Assembly: GCF_021917145.1 (NCBI RefSeq)
Contig: NC_061061.1
Span: 10,218,494-10,282,493 of the forward strand
Source of the DNA: Hypomesus transpacificus
Lineage: Eukaryota; Chordata; Actinopteri; Osmeriformes; Osmeridae
Direction of reading: 5' to 3'
Length of the DNA stretch: 64,000 nt
Position 1 is the first letter of the stretch. Each line of letters starts with the position of its first letter. Shown in pieces: positions 12,727-25,730 of this stretch. The position numbers and the translations under genes are program-made. The notes beneath the pieces are model-generated. The model had not been told where the DNA came from, made no database searches, and saw only the letters and a program-made list of their open reading frames with translations.

Positions 12727-13031
12727 CCTAATTTACATGAACTTAATATACATATGTATAGACAGTTTATGTTTAAAAACTGGTGGGAATCTGACTCGGC
12801 TCAGTTAGTTTCTGCTGTCACCTAGTGGAAATATCACAGAGGTGAGCTGAATGGTGTACAAAACGCTCAGCAGCAGAAAACGTTTTTTATTCCCCTGTGG
12901 AGACATCCCTTAGTCTGTTCTAAGGGGCATTTTCCCCATGAGAAACTACGAATATGTCTGATTTACCTCATTTTCTAAACAGGAATGGAACACTTGTTTA
13001 AGCTGGGATTCAGTACACCTGTGGTATATAA

Positions 13032-13215
13032 TTTTTGATAGATAGATAGATAGATAGAGTACTTTATTCATCCCCGAAGGGAAATTAAGTTGTCATAGCA
13101 GCCGGTGTATTTGAATACAATAAAACACAATACAATACAATACAATAGAATAAAGTGCAAGGAGACAGGTTTAGTGCAGTTCTGTGATGGTGGCTCTGAC
13201 AGAGGTAGATGAGTT
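13032..13215 (-). mobile_element. Retroposon tail with (GATA)n end
   Basis: (GATA)5-6 is followed by GAGTACTTTATTCATCCC and GAAGGGAAATTAAG, then a TGATGGTGGCTCTGACAGAG segment. This combination is a common fish retroposon 3' end read on the minus strand. The family is assigned from memory only. Confidence 0.5.
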
Positions 13216-13221
13216 GAACAG

Positions 13222-13806
13222 TCTTATTCAGCCTTACACCCCCACCCGCCACCTACGGTCTTCTTCAGACAACCGCCTGGTGGTCCCAGCGCTCAAGACC
13301 ACTCGGTCCCAACACAAGCTCTTCTCCTGTCTGGCCCCCCAGTGGTGGAATCAACTCCCCACCTCCATCAGAGACACTGACTGTCTCCCCACCTTCAAGA
13401 AAAGGCTCAAGACACACTTGTTCCGGGAGTACAACGGTACATAGGAATGGTTTGCTGGTCCCAATGTTAGTTTCCTCAAGGATCACAATGACTCCTGCTT
13501 AGAGAACTCCTCTTGTTGGTCAGTGGTTACTGATTTAAATTGTTATATTCGCTGTGAAACATTTTTTACTGTTGCTTGCTTTTCTACAGGTACACTTGCA
13601 CTTATAGCGATTAATTTTGTTTAATTGTAACTTGTTTAACTACATGCTCTTGTGGTTATTCCCTTTGGTACTTATTTTGGTTGTTCACAATCTGCTTCAT
13701 GTTTTTGGGGCTATCTTGTTATTATCAGTGCCCTATGCACTTTGTAAAGCTCTCTCTTGGAAGTCGCTTTGGATAAAATCATCTGCTTGCTTAATGAATG
13801 AATGAC
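13222..13806 (+). mobile_element. L2-type LINE 3' end (ORF2 C-terminus and UTR)
   Basis: Encodes the L2 ORF2 end: YTPTRHLRSSSDNRLVVPAL, then LFSCLAPQWWNQLPTSIRDT, then FKKRLKTHLFREYNGT and a stop at 13442-13444. The 3' UTR ends in TTGGAAGTCGCTTTGGATAA near 13757. It is 5'-truncated. Confidence 0.85.
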
Positions 13807-14408
13807 ATTGAAACCATCAGAAATGGTCCATTAGTGAGCGGTAATCGTTTTATGGCAGGGCTGGGCATTAGTCCCCCCATAAACGTTTCATATTGTTTAT
13901 TTAATTGATTACTAGTGAGGTAACAAACCAGAAGTATCTCTGGATGTGAGTGAAATCAGAGTAGCTAAATTTCACTCCATTTTAAGGCCAAAACATGAGC
14001 ACAATAACATTCTGTAAATTGAATAGTTATGTCATGTTATTTACCTGTGGAGGAAAGACTTTCCCCACTAACTAGGGTTGACGAGGCTGCTGATGAGCCA
14101 CTAGGGGTATTACCAGAAAAATTGCATGTGCCATGTGTTGAGCACGTTGCTGTCAGAGGAGGAAGTTTATGGGCCTCCACACCCAAGAGCCCCCCCCATT
14201 TCCTGGACAAAACATCCAGGGAAGCTGTGGTTGAATTAAATGTAGATCTAATAGTGTGATAATGAAGAATGGGGTGTACAGATGACATTGAGCTAGGTCT
14301 TTAGGAAAATAAATTAACCAGAAATCGACACTGTACCCATTTTAACCACTTATCTAGTAAGGTCAACTAATTAAATGAAACCAATTTTTTTTTGAAAAAA
14401 ACACCGTG

Positions 14409-14414
14409 TTTATT
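14409..14414 (-). terminator. Possible polyadenylation signal of the FRAT-like gene
   Basis: TTTATT on the + strand is AATAAA on the - strand, about 750 bp past the FRAT stop codon. No nearer canonical signal was noted, but this is not proof of use. Confidence 0.35.
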
Positions 14415-15165
14415 AAGACACCAAATAGTCCTGAATACTCAGGCACAATATTAAATACTTCGTTACGAAGTGGTCATGGTAAATTACTTTACAGTGGAAA
14501 AATGAAAATATCAGAACTCCCCGTCGGAATTCATAGGTAAAGCACCACAAAGTGTCTCAAGTGTGGCTGACCATCCCCCCCATTATAAACAAAAGCTAGT
14601 CCGTTTCAAAACACCCAAGATAGTTCATGTGGACAACGTGGCTCTCGATGCAGCTCGGTACACAATGTTTATCCAGTTCCTTTTGAAGAAAATGTCAAGC
14701 TGCCGTAGACGCTGTCACAGTGTGAGGCCAGAGAGATTTGAAAATCCATCACGACATGTAGACTACGGTTGTAGCTAGCTTTTGTCCAATGTACCAAACC
14801 AATCTTAGCGTCTAGATAGTAAACAAGGTTCAAATAGCTTGACAGGTAGCAATGATGCACTAACAGGCATAGCCATGGCATGGGGTAGTAAATGGTCAAA
14901 TGAAAGGGGAGCACTAGCCCATCTCATGAGCAAAAACAATGTTCAATCAGACGTTCAAACATAAACATACGGTCAACTAGACTGAAACCTTATGGGAAAT
15001 GTTTGCTAGCTAGCAAGCCAGCTAAACAAGGATGTACAGAAATTAGAAAAGCTAGCTAATTATATTTCATAAGTATTAACATTTACAACAGTTGCCAGTG
15101 GGTGGTTCTGTCCCTTCTACAGAACAGCCGGTTGTCCATACTGACTACTAATCGTGATAACAGTT

Positions 15166-15648
15166 TTAGCACTGCAGAGTCTCTGTCATTTTCGAATGGT
15201 CCCCACATTCGGTAGTAGAAAACTGCAGTCGCCTCACGGCTTCTTTGATTAAATTCCCAGACAATATTAATTCCTGAAGTAATTGATGTGGGTTGTCCTC
15301 TTCGACATTGACCCTCTTTCTGTTCCACGGTTTGAAATGGTCCCACTCTTGGTCACTTGACCCTGGGATGTTGTAGGGACTGGCTCGGCTGCTACGTTGC
15401 CCTCGTTTTCGAAGCCGCATGCAGCAACCGGTGCGTTTTTGAAGGATCGGCGCACCATTGTTGTTGTTCGGCTGTTTGACGTTGCTACTGCCGTTGAGAC
15501 CGTGGAGACATGACATCGTCTTCTGATTAGCACTATTGTTGTGAAGCTGTAATGCTTCGCCAATTTTTGTGACCAAAGCATCCACTTCTTTAGAATCGAC
15601 GGTAACAGACTGCTCCAGAAGGATGTAATTTTCTTTTAGACAAGGCAT
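15166..15648 (-). CDS. frat: FRAT/GBP family GSK3-binding protein (Wnt signalling), intronless
   Basis: A 160-residue protein from ATG at 15648 to TAA at 15166. FRAT/GBP proteins bind GSK3, compete with axin and so stabilise beta-catenin in the cytoplasm. The N-terminus MPCLKENYILLEQSV, followed by EVDALVTKIGEALQL (residues 21-35), matches the family's first conserved block. The GSK3-binding helix is near the C-terminus: DNPHQLLQELILSGNLIKEA, continuing VRRLQ (residues 118-142). A basic MRLRKRGQR stretch and an Asn run (61-64) lie between. Mammalian FRAT genes are single-exon, and this one is too. It is shorter than mammalian FRAT1/2 (over 230 residues), lacking the Pro/Ala-rich parts. I cannot tell frat1 from frat2. 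Both neighbours are repeats, and nothing suggests a co-regulated partner. Confidence 0.87.
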   Translation of the reverse strand: MPCLKENYILLEQSVTVDSKEVDALVTKIGEALQLHNNSANQKTMSCLHGLNGSSNVKQPNNNNGAPILQKRTGCCMRLRKRGQRSSRASPYNIPGSSDQEWDHFKPWNRKRVNVEEDNPHQLLQELILSGNLIKEAVRRLQFSTTECGDHSKMTETLQC

Positions 15649-15849
15649 TTTCTTGTATTTGTGTTTTTCCTGGCAATTTTGTCGAAATGAATGAGAGCTT
15701 CGAACAACTCCCTGTTCTCGCCACGCTGCCCGACAGTAAGCAAAGCCTGCGGTTCATTTGTAAACAATGGATGACGTAGGATCCGGAATATACCATTTTG
15801 AATGGGGGTGACATTATTTCTCAAACTAAAATAAACATCTACATTTATA

Positions 15850-18170
15850 AAAAAAATATGGTTCTCTGTTAGTGATAATTTACAACGTTACTTTACCTCA
15901 GACTCATTTATAAATAATCACTTGTTTTTATTTAATTTTAATCTTCTTTATGCACAATCCTTTGGATTCCCCTAATTCTTTTTTTTTCTTGGAACATTCA
16001 GCCAACTGGACATTACATAACACTAACAGTAATGTCTTCCAGTGTAAAACAACTAGACGTAAACATACATATATTTTTACATTTAATCATCTACATCCAG
16101 TCCCATTGTATGACAATCCATCCATGACATTCAATGACATCAAGCAGTTTTGAATGTTTTTGACCCAAAAGTTTTATGTTGTCATGTAGTACTAATTTAT
16201 TAGTAGCACAGATTAATAATCTTCATCTATACTGTTTGTGCATTGACCACACTGTGCAAACTAGGTTCTGTATGAAGTAGAATGAGGGAGTTGAAATGAA
16301 TAGAACATGGAGTTCATTTCTGATTTCTCAGAACCCAGCACTAAAGCCCCAGGCTCCATTCAAAGAGCGCCCTCATGACCAAATAAGGAACTACTATCAT
16401 GACCACGTGGTGCTTGCCTGTTTTGAAAAGCCAGCCAGCGGCAGGGCTCATTTGCCCTTCACTACTCTAATAACGTCCATCACTCTTTACAAGAAACAGC
16501 ATGTGTGGTTTTGAAAACACAAACCATTTAACCAGTTATTCTAGATTAATTATTCAAATGAGAAAGCTACAAGTATTACTTTAACTTAATGTAAGGAGCC
16601 CCCTACAATAACAATGGTAGAATGTTTCCTCATCTCTTCCCCAGTCAGACGTGTGATAAACAGCTGCCACTGTTCAACAACAGATCCTGTTTGTCTCAAC
16701 AGGCAGCTGGTTGTTCAGACTTCCCTGAAGATTGCTTCAGGAATGTTCCCATTACTAACGTGTGATTCTACCCTTGTATGCGAGAACGGGGAGGGGAAAA
16801 CTAGAGGGAGCAGAATAGCCAACATGCCTATTCATCTGTGGAATCAACTTTGATAGGAGTAGGAGCTCTGCCATAGGCGGAGTTCAGCGGGTTTATTTCC
16901 TCCATTCACAGTTACCGGGCCAGCCGTAGTCTGTCATCAAACGTCTCTCTGGAATGTGAAGAGGCTGCATTCTCTGAGGGACAATAACAAAGAAATTGTT
17001 CGTTTTTTCCCGTAATTGAAAAACCCAGAGAGTCAAATCAGCCATTTGATCTAGAGAAGCTGATAGTGGGATCACACAGCTGTTCCTGTGATTACATTTA
17101 AAACCAGATAGACCTTTTAGGACAGACTCAGAACCTGCAGTAGAATAATGTATCTTTATCAAATCTATCTATTCAGTTCATACAAGGAGGATCCTAAACC
17201 AGTTTTTTAATAAGTACATTTCCCAGAACTACGGGTACCTCTCTAATAGAAAAATAATAATCTTACATAAAAATAATCACTGACATATGCCAATCACATA
17301 ATGACAAGACATAGTTACATTAGGCATTAGAATGCAAATCTCTTTGTTATATCAATATCACATTTCCTTGTTTGCCCATGGACATGCTACAAAACATTGG
17401 CTCTAAACCCAGTTTGGCAACAGCCTAAGCAAATCATAAACTTATATGACCACATGGAATACATAAAAAGATTACGTGATGACAGTGTAAAGTTTCTTCA
17501 AGAGACCAGTGGGACTTATCGTTTTACTTCACCTTATGTTCCCCAAACTGAGGGGCTGTCCATCTTGATTCAGTGTCAAGAGTTATGCAACACAGTTGTT
17601 CTATGGGCATAGGAGTTTGTGAATGGGCTTTACTGCCTGTAAACCTTTGCAGCCCCAACCATGTTCCATACAGCTGATTGTGTACATTTGTACACAATGC
17701 TGAACGGAACACAACATATGAAGTAATAATTTCATTCAGAGTCAAGTCTATCAAGTATTTAACAAGAGGTTTGAGTGCACTTGTACTCCCTGGATACAAA
17801 AATAGCAGTTACTTTTTAACTGATTTTGCCCAAACAGTCTTGTTTGTTTCTCTCTGGTAATTGAATTTCCTTGAATGTTATATTCCTCCCTGTCAGGAGA
17901 GAAGGCAGAAGAGAAGTCTTTAGCCCTGTAGGACCCCTTGTTGTAAAATAACTATGTCACCTTTAGATTTTTAATTGCTAATTTCTTTTTTTGAAAGACC
18001 AAATGAATCCAATAGCATTGCAATGCAAGACAATAGGACCCATTGGTTATGTAAATGTAGTTGGCCTGTCGTTGCTTTGTGGTGTAACCATGAAATGCAT
18101 CCCTGGAGGGAGGTTGTAGAACCAGTGTGGGATAAACGATCAGAACCCACTTGTGTATATATACAATACA
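15850..18170. other. Intergenic, nothing recognised
   Basis: AT-rich upstream flank of the FRAT gene. Open frames are short and featureless, and no repeat family was identified with confidence. Confidence 0.55.
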
Positions 18171-18174
18171 ATAC

Positions 18175-18272
18175 TGTACTGTACTATACTATACTATACT
18201 ATACTATACTATACTATACTATACTATACTATACTATACTATACTATACTATACTATACTATACTATACTAG
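18175..18272. repeat. (ACTAT)n pentanucleotide array
   Basis: About 18-19 almost perfect copies of a 5-bp unit (ACTAT/TATAC phase). It creates a tyrosine/leucine-repeat open frame that should not be read as a gene. Confidence 0.95.
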
Positions 18273-21200
18273 ATGTGTGCACTGACAAGAAATGTAAGTT
18301 CCTGTAAGCACAGAAGAACCTTCCAGATTCAGAGCCAGTGATGTATGTAAATGAAATTGTAATGATCCTGTAGGTTTACATTTTGTATTTGCCCAAAAAG
18401 ACTTAATGTGAAAAGCATTGAAACCAATTGAAATCACATTAAATGAAAAGGAACACTCAAAATCGCCTACTGAGAAAGACATGGACTGTTAGGAGAAAGC
18501 TATGAAAAGGCTAACCATCTGGCCCCATTGCATTTCAATACTGGCCAGGTTCATGTTCTCATAAGGCTAAAGTTAGTCATTGCTGCCTCATACTTTCTCA
18601 ACTACAGGTTGCACTCAGTGAACACCGTTTAAGAACTTAAGAAGAACTTTATACCTTATCTTACCACTCCAAAATTACACGCGTCCAAATACAGTCACAC
18701 ATTTTATATGTATAGTAATGGACGTACACATTCAACTCATAAAACAAGTCATAGTGGATTCAATTCTTTTTTGGACAAATTATACAAATACAACTGAACA
18801 GGAAATCCTGTTGTGCACAGTGGTCTCAACCTTTGCACATTGCAGAGATTCTAGGGTTAAACACGAAACATTGTTGAGGCTTGTTGTTGTCACATTATAT
18901 AACTTCCTTTATGCACAAACACAGCAGCACATTTTTTGACCCCATGCTGATAGTAACTACATTCTGTACCTCCCAGAGCTGTTCATCCTGTCTGTCTCTC
19001 CATTTCCTGCTGCCTATGTCATGTACCAGACAGCAACCAAGTTAACTGTTGTATCTGAATACACTCTCTATTAATGTGAGGGCAAAGTTTATCATGAAAG
19101 CGTTTCTGTTTGTATTGCTTGTATGCTAGTGCTGCATCCAACAGAGATTCATACTTGCGTCCACTTTCATGCAACTACACGGATGCAATTGTTTCTACTC
19201 CCACAGCTTTTATGATTAATACACACATGTTCTACTCCTGCTAGTTCTACTAAGTGGCCCAGGCTGGAGGGGCTGTGATAAGATCCTTTAAAGTGCAATC
19301 AAAGGACCTGGAAAGGTATGGGTTAGACGTGTTATTGTTTGAAGTTAAAGAGCCAACATTATACACCCAGGCACACACACACACACACACTCATGTCCTA
19401 ATGTAATGCAATTTTCTTTTGCTTTTATTGTTGTCAAAACACAAAGTGGACTAGAGCCAGGTAACCTTGGAGATAATCCTTGTCTTAGTAAGTAAGCTTG
19501 AAAACCAAAGCGGTAGAGCGTGAATAGCTGTTAGTATAGAGATTGTAGTTCTCTATCCTACTTAGAGCAAGATAGCATAGATTAGTTGGCTATATAGCCT
19601 TACTTCCTGATAATATTAATGAGGCATATTGTGGGCCACACACCACAAGAAAATACAATGAACAAAGTCCCGGAAAAAGGAGCATCAGGTCATCAAACTC
19701 TCATTGTAACCCACTGTACCAGTAGTCAAATTGTTGTTGTTCTGGTTGGTGTAATTGTTCTTGTTCGATGCAAAGAAGGCATTCAGCAAAATGGATGAAT
19801 TGGGAGCCAGCCTTCTCTCTCTATTTCAAAGTCTTGATTTGACAATTCATGATATTTTGGCAGGCCCTATGTCACATTAGATTGTATGTGCCGTATGTTA
19901 GAGAGAGAGAGAGGGATATAAGATGAAGTCATGTCTATCATTTACACTCCCTGATTCATCCAAAATAAGCAATGAAGAAGCAGCGATAGAATCACACTAC
20001 AGTCACAGTCAACGTTGAGCCCAGGAATCCGCCCAGCAGCATGGCCATGCTCTGGGCAACTTGTCACCGCCCCTCCTCCCACCCTCAGCTAGCATGGAGC
20101 TAAGCCTTAGCAACCCAATCTGTCCAGCCCGTCACAACAAAACCCAGCGGGAGCCTGGGAAACAAACGGATGAGGGGGAGGGGAAAAGGGGGGAAGGGAG
20201 GAGAGGTGGATGGATTAGTTGCAGACACACATTAGGAAGTGTGTGTGTGTGTGACAGAGAGAGAATTAGAGAGAAAGAGAGACAGAGGGTATGAGACAGA
20301 ATGTGTGTTTTTTATGAGATTCCAGCTCTCTTTGAGCTCATAGACTTAAAACTGCCTTTAGCTGATAGGTTTGGTAGATGTTTGTGTGTGTACATGAGAG
20401 ACATTGCAGGCACTCAAGGGAGGACAGAGACTTGTGTGTATATATACAAGACAGCCTCTGCTCTGTGAATTGTGAGAGTGTCTGTGCTGTTTGCTTGTCT
20501 GTTGGTCTGTCTTTGTCAGCTCAAATTCAGTCTGTGTATTTAGCGCAAAAAAATATTCCCAAAAACACCATAACAAGTTTGTAGTTTGTGACTCTGCAAA
20601 TGTGCCACACCACTGCAAAGACACTAATTATAGAAAAAATATAAATCATTAAACCTGTCAAACAAAATCCAACATGACTATCAATAGCTAGTCTTTAACT
20701 CCTCACCTGAGTTGATTGTGGTTGGTGTCACATAATGCCAACCCTGAGGTCTGCTAACTCTTATTGAGGTACTGGGCCTTGCTTTCTTTTGCACAGTTGT
20801 TTTTGGTCAGGGCCACACTTGTCACAGTCAGTTACTATTTCCAAGAATCCTTCTTGCCCCCCTCCTCCTCCCTTACTCTGTGGCCTTTCCTGGCTTCTAA
20901 TCGAGTGGTGGGGGCCAAGTTTTGTGTTGTCCTGCCGTTGCATGGGCGGGGAGCACGTGTTTTGTAGCGGCCGGCGATATGCACTCGCTGCCCTTAGATA
21001 ATTGGCCGCCTGCCAGCTCCGGCAGCCAATCTGCTATGTTTACCCTGCGAAGAGCTCTGCTCTCTCCCTTCCTCCACTCCTCCCTACTGTGCTGCTCCCT
21101 TTCTCTCCCTCTTTCTGTCTCACTCACTCGCTTTCTCACCTCACTTGTTTTCTCACCTCACTTGTTTTCTTCCTTACTCTGTGATGATTTCTCCTTGTCT

Positions 21201-21283
21201 TTGACTTTCACCTGGTCTCTCTTAACCAACTACTCCCCTCTCTCTTTCTTCTCCATCTGTAGCCACTCTTGTTCCCTCCACAC

Positions 21284-21284
<1 letters not shown>
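18273..21284. other. Intergenic, nothing recognised
   Basis: About 3 kb with scattered short GA, CA and GT runs. A GC-richer patch at about 20040-21060 has several short frames on both strands but no conserved domain, start context or splice pair that I can defend. Confidence 0.5.

Positions 21285-21286
<2 letters not shown>

Positions 21287-21364
<78 letters not shown>
21287..21364. repeat. (CT)39 microsatellite
   Basis: Uninterrupted CT run of about 78 bp. Open frames across it on both strands (SLSLSL or ERERER) are repeat artefacts. Confidence 0.95.
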
Positions 21365-21367
<3 letters not shown>

Positions 21368-22403
21368 TCTCTGGCATGAGTCCAGTTCAAAGGGCAGCAG
21401 TCACAAAAGCTGTGAGGGAAGAACAACACGTTAAGGCTGTCATCTCTCCATCTATCTATCTTCCAGGTCCGTGGCCACTCTTGACACCCAGAGGAGGCCA
21501 ATGATCCGTTTTTGGCCACACTTCAGAAGCCATTATCCAATACAACACCCAGTGGATTATGTTGCAATCGTTGTCGGAGCTGTCTTCCCGCCTTCCGACA
21601 CGTGCAATAAAATGTTGTGCCTGCTTCTTGGATACTGGAAGATGGACAGTTTTCTGTTTCCGTCTGTGGATTATAGAATCTAAGCCTAAAAATGAGACCT
21701 TACCAATTCATAAACGAGAAAACAAACCACAATGTGGATGCAGGCAGGGTATTTTCGGGAGACACCGGAGACCCTGTTTGATCCCATCCAAACAAAGCAT
21801 GTTGTGTGATTGAAATATAATTCTCATCCCCTTTTCAAATGCAAATTCAAAGTATTCCACATGAATGTGGTGTCTGCTAACACTGAGCATGACATAGATT
21901 CTTGTGGTGACTGATGAGTCTGAATAGGAGAAGTGGACCCAACTGCCAAACGAACATGGTCAAGTGAAGTAACAGTCAGAGAAACAACCCAGCAGACAAA
22001 TCGATACATTGACTCAGACAACCTATTTCAAAACGGCAGTCTCCGATACGAAAGCTAGTTAGCCAGTAGCGGCCTTGTTTTCTAAGAATATCGTTGGTAC
22101 ACAGCTGGCCTTCGTTCAACATTGTCAACAGTATGGCTGGAAGCAGGTGGGACATGGCAAAAGTCGACCAGTTGTATATTTAGGAGCAAGGCCAGTTATG
22201 ACATAGCTTGTTGGTACATGAGACTGGCATGGCTACCACATTGCATACAAGTGTACCTTTGACACAGATTGTGAGGCTTGACCCATGAATTGGCCACACA
22301 GTCTCTCTGTCCGTCTGTCTGTCTGTCTGACATTGAGACTGGTGTTGTAATAGAGGAGAATGTTTTATACCTTGGGCCTAGCAAGGTCAAGGGTATCAGT
22401 CAC

Positions 22404-22404
<1 letters not shown>

Positions 22405-22455
<51 letters not shown>

Positions 22456-22467
22456 GCTCTCTCTCTC
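22405..22467. repeat. Poly-C(31) followed by (TC)n
   Basis: 31 consecutive C residues (22405-22435) run into about 32 bp of TC repeat with one CG interruption. Such a tract can form a C-rich i-motif and, on the other strand, a G-quadruplex. Confidence 0.9.
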
Positions 22468-24763
22468 ATTCCCTCGCTTTGGTAACTCATCTTCTCTTTC
22501 TCCCTTTCCCTTCCACTCCCCCTCTCTCTCACATTTTTGTCTAAACTCTCCAAGAGGCACTCCCTTTTTCAGTGTTTTTTCTGTAGGCCATAGACCACAA
22601 TGCTAAGAGTGCCTAAGAGTAAATGTCTTTAAAGACAAATCAAATAATAATAAAAACATGTCATTTGTAAAACACAACCTCTAACAGTGCACACAGCAAA
22701 CATACCAGTTCTGAAAGACTAATACGATTCATAAAAAGCTTTGACAAACATAGCTGAATGAATTTATAAACACACATCATCAGAAAAGACATTACTGTTG
22801 TCAGGAATCAAATAATATTGTATTTGTATAGCCCTGTTTACAAGCAATGTCACAGAGGGCTTCAAATGTCCTCAGAACTGCACAACAACCAACCCCAAAA
22901 AGTTCTTATGTGTAAGACCCCTGTTTGTATTTTGTATCAACCAGTACATTTTAAGTTTGACACTCAAATGAATGAAAACCCAAACCCACATATATTGAAT
23001 ATTGTTATATACTGTAACAGTACAACTAAGTACAGTGTGCCCCTGAAAATGCATAGTCATGGGAAGGTGTATCCACTTCATGCTCTCAAGCTCAGACATA
23101 GTGAAACACATGGAGCAGACACGTGTGCTATGCTTGGTATGTGCTTGAAATTCTGCATGCAGTCATACGACATGTATCAGTGACAGTGCATGCGCGCAAA
23201 GAGAACTCAATGGCCTTCTCGTGGTACACCCACAAGTGTTTATGTATAAACAATGAAGTCTGATAGACTTCACATTGAAAGACATGCACACATACTCACA
23301 CACAGTCTGATTTTCTGTTTATCACCTTTTAAACAAAGCAAATCAACAATGTCATAAATGTTTATCTGTCTCCTTTCTACTGTATCATAAAAATATAAAT
23401 ACTCTCATACGGTACATGATGTACAGTCTTAGCAGCTAACGTTTCATACACCACATATACCACAACATGTATTGGATTATTATTTTCCTTCCCATACTTT
23501 GAGATAACAATGTACTCTGTGCAGTGAAACGCTGTGCTGTGTGGTATAAATCGAATTCATTCTTTTGACCTTTCAAACTTTTTTATTTAGCAAAAAGGTT
23601 TTCTTTTTAGTAGTTCTACAGAAGCAACTGGTATTTTACTGCTTTGGGTTCATGCAGTTTATAACAACAACTTAACACTCCTGACTTTTCTTTTCTCTTT
23701 AGCCTTAAAACATGACTTAATTGTGAACTTTGACAGTAAAGGACTTTGCTCACGCTCTTCCCCACCAGAAGGATAGGGTGATGTGACCCTCCCCACTCTC
23801 TCCCCTGTTTTGTCCACGTGCCTGTGTAGTTCCAGAGGCAGGCCAGTCTATGGGTGAGCAAGGTTGTTTTGGTCATATGATCCTAAGTTTCTACACAGGC
23901 TAGTCTAGCTGGCTGTAATCAGATAGAGATACCATGACACCAGTGTTTATAAAAAGGAAAGCTACAACACACCCTTCTCCTTCTCTTGCCCTGCCTCCTC
24001 AACCACTCTTGTCTGTTTTGATAGCTTTTCACTGCGCTTTCCCTCAGGGTGTCAGGTTATTTGCCTGTACAGAAGCACATGTACCTACAGCTTCTACGCG
24101 TGCACACAAAAACATACACCCACCCACTCAGAGTGCAGACTCGCATTCATGCACGCATTCACTCACACACACACACACCTATACACCACACACACACTAA
24201 AACACTCACTGATTTATTTACTCCCTCACTAAATATACATGTGCGTACATACACATACATACAAAAACACTCACTCGCACACACACACATGCACACAAAC
24301 ACATACATACACCCACTCAGATATGGTGCAAAGTCACACATTGAAATTCATGTTGAGCTGTAGTAAACATTGCCACGTTTCTTGGCTCCACCCCTTCTCA
24401 CAGAGAAATCCTGTTTGCTTGTGATTGGCAACTTCTCCACTCCTCTTATTTTCTATTGGCTGAGTCTTTTCTTCATGCAGAAATTCCAGGTGCCTTATAC
24501 ACACAATACATATGTTCAAAGGGTGCTCGGAGTCACGCTTTAGGAGCACATAAAAAACACACGTTTTGGTGCGTGTGTCTGTACATTTGCTGTAATTTGG
24601 AAGTTTTGCCATAATTTCAGAACCTTTACTCATTCACACACACAAAACATACACTGTTCTGTATGCATTTCTAGTATATTGTATATAGAGTCCAATAAAA
24701 ATTACAGAAGTCAAGAAACTTGTTGTTATATTCACATACATTAGAAGATTTCCGTTTTGGCAC
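22468..24763. other. Intergenic with a CA-rich patch
   Basis: No gene recognised. A CA/CACT-rich patch lies at about 24110-24310 and generates His/Thr-rich open frames. Confidence 0.55.
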
Positions 24764-24771
24764 AAAGAGTG

Positions 24772-25340
24772 TAGCCTGGTCGTAACCAGACCCTCGTACA
24801 TTTCATTTGTACAGAGGGTCTGGGATCGCTCCATTGACAAACGTTAACTTCCTTGAAGGCGGGTCCTCTGTTGAAGTTTAAAACTATTGGATCTGCCCAG
24901 AGCCACTCTGATTTGCCATAACCAATCGCAAGCGTTCGCCTTAGCCAACTCCTTCACCACTACTGTAACGGAGCTAGCTGCCGTAGCTGGAAAATCAAAC
25001 TTTTCCCGAACCCCGTGGGGAGGAGGGCCACAACATCATGGCCACCAACAAAACTCAGCAAGGGAATGTTCTTGCTCCGGCTTTAACCTATGGATATTCG
25101 GCAGTGTTGCCACAGCCGCAGAATAGCTTCGCTCGCATCTTTCTCCGCCGCCATTACTGAACTACTCAAACTAGTGCACGACATTAACGTCATCATTCTC
25201 AGCCACTCCCTCTGTTCGCTGATTGGACCTACAATTTTTTTTTCTTTCTGAAAACCGACTTCAAAGTCAAATTCCCAGACCTAGTACAGAAGGAAAATCC
25301 AAATTGAGCGGAAGTACGTAGGAGGGCAGAACCAGGCTTC
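24772..25340. mobile_element. Non-autonomous hAT-like element with 8-bp target duplication
   Basis: A 569-bp insertion between two copies of AAAGAGTG (24764-24771 and 25341-25348). Ends are TAGCCTGGTCG and AACCAGGCTTC, so AGCCTGGT is shared as a terminal inverted repeat. No transposase frame inside. An 8-bp duplication fits hAT elements, but the superfamily is inferred. Confidence 0.75.
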
Positions 25341-25440
25341 AAAGAGTGGGATCTTGGTACACAATTATTTTAGATTTTCCAAATTGCCACTAGAGAGCAG
25401 TATATCCTTGATCAAGTTACATGTTTAACAACTCAGGAGT

Positions 25441-25620
25441 CAGGTGGCTGAGTGGTTAGGGAATTGGGCTACTAATCAGAGGGTTGCCAGTACGATTCCT
25501 GGTCGTGCCAAATTACGTTGAGTCCTTGGGCAAGCCACTTCACCCTACTTGCCTCGGGGGGAAAGTCCCTGTACTTACTGTAAGTCACTCTGGATAAGAG
25601 CGTCTGCTAAATAGCTAAAT
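25441..25620 (+). mobile_element. tRNA-derived SINE, full-length
   Basis: Same family as 6262-6452: TGGCTGAGTGGTTAGGGAAT head with box A, CAAGCCACTTCACCCTACTT centre, GATAAGAGCGTCTGCTAAAT tail. Confidence 0.85.
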
Positions 25621-25730
25621 GTACATTTGTTTACCTGTGCAACCTTACCTCACAATCCATTCTTAACACCGTAAACGTGATTTTGAATCCTTAGATGTCA
25701 TATAATGTTTAAAATACACTACAACAAAAA

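Noticed and set aside
14029..14778. Short ORFs downstream of the FRAT-like gene
   Set aside because: No motifs or splice context; the region is most likely FRAT 3' UTR and flank.
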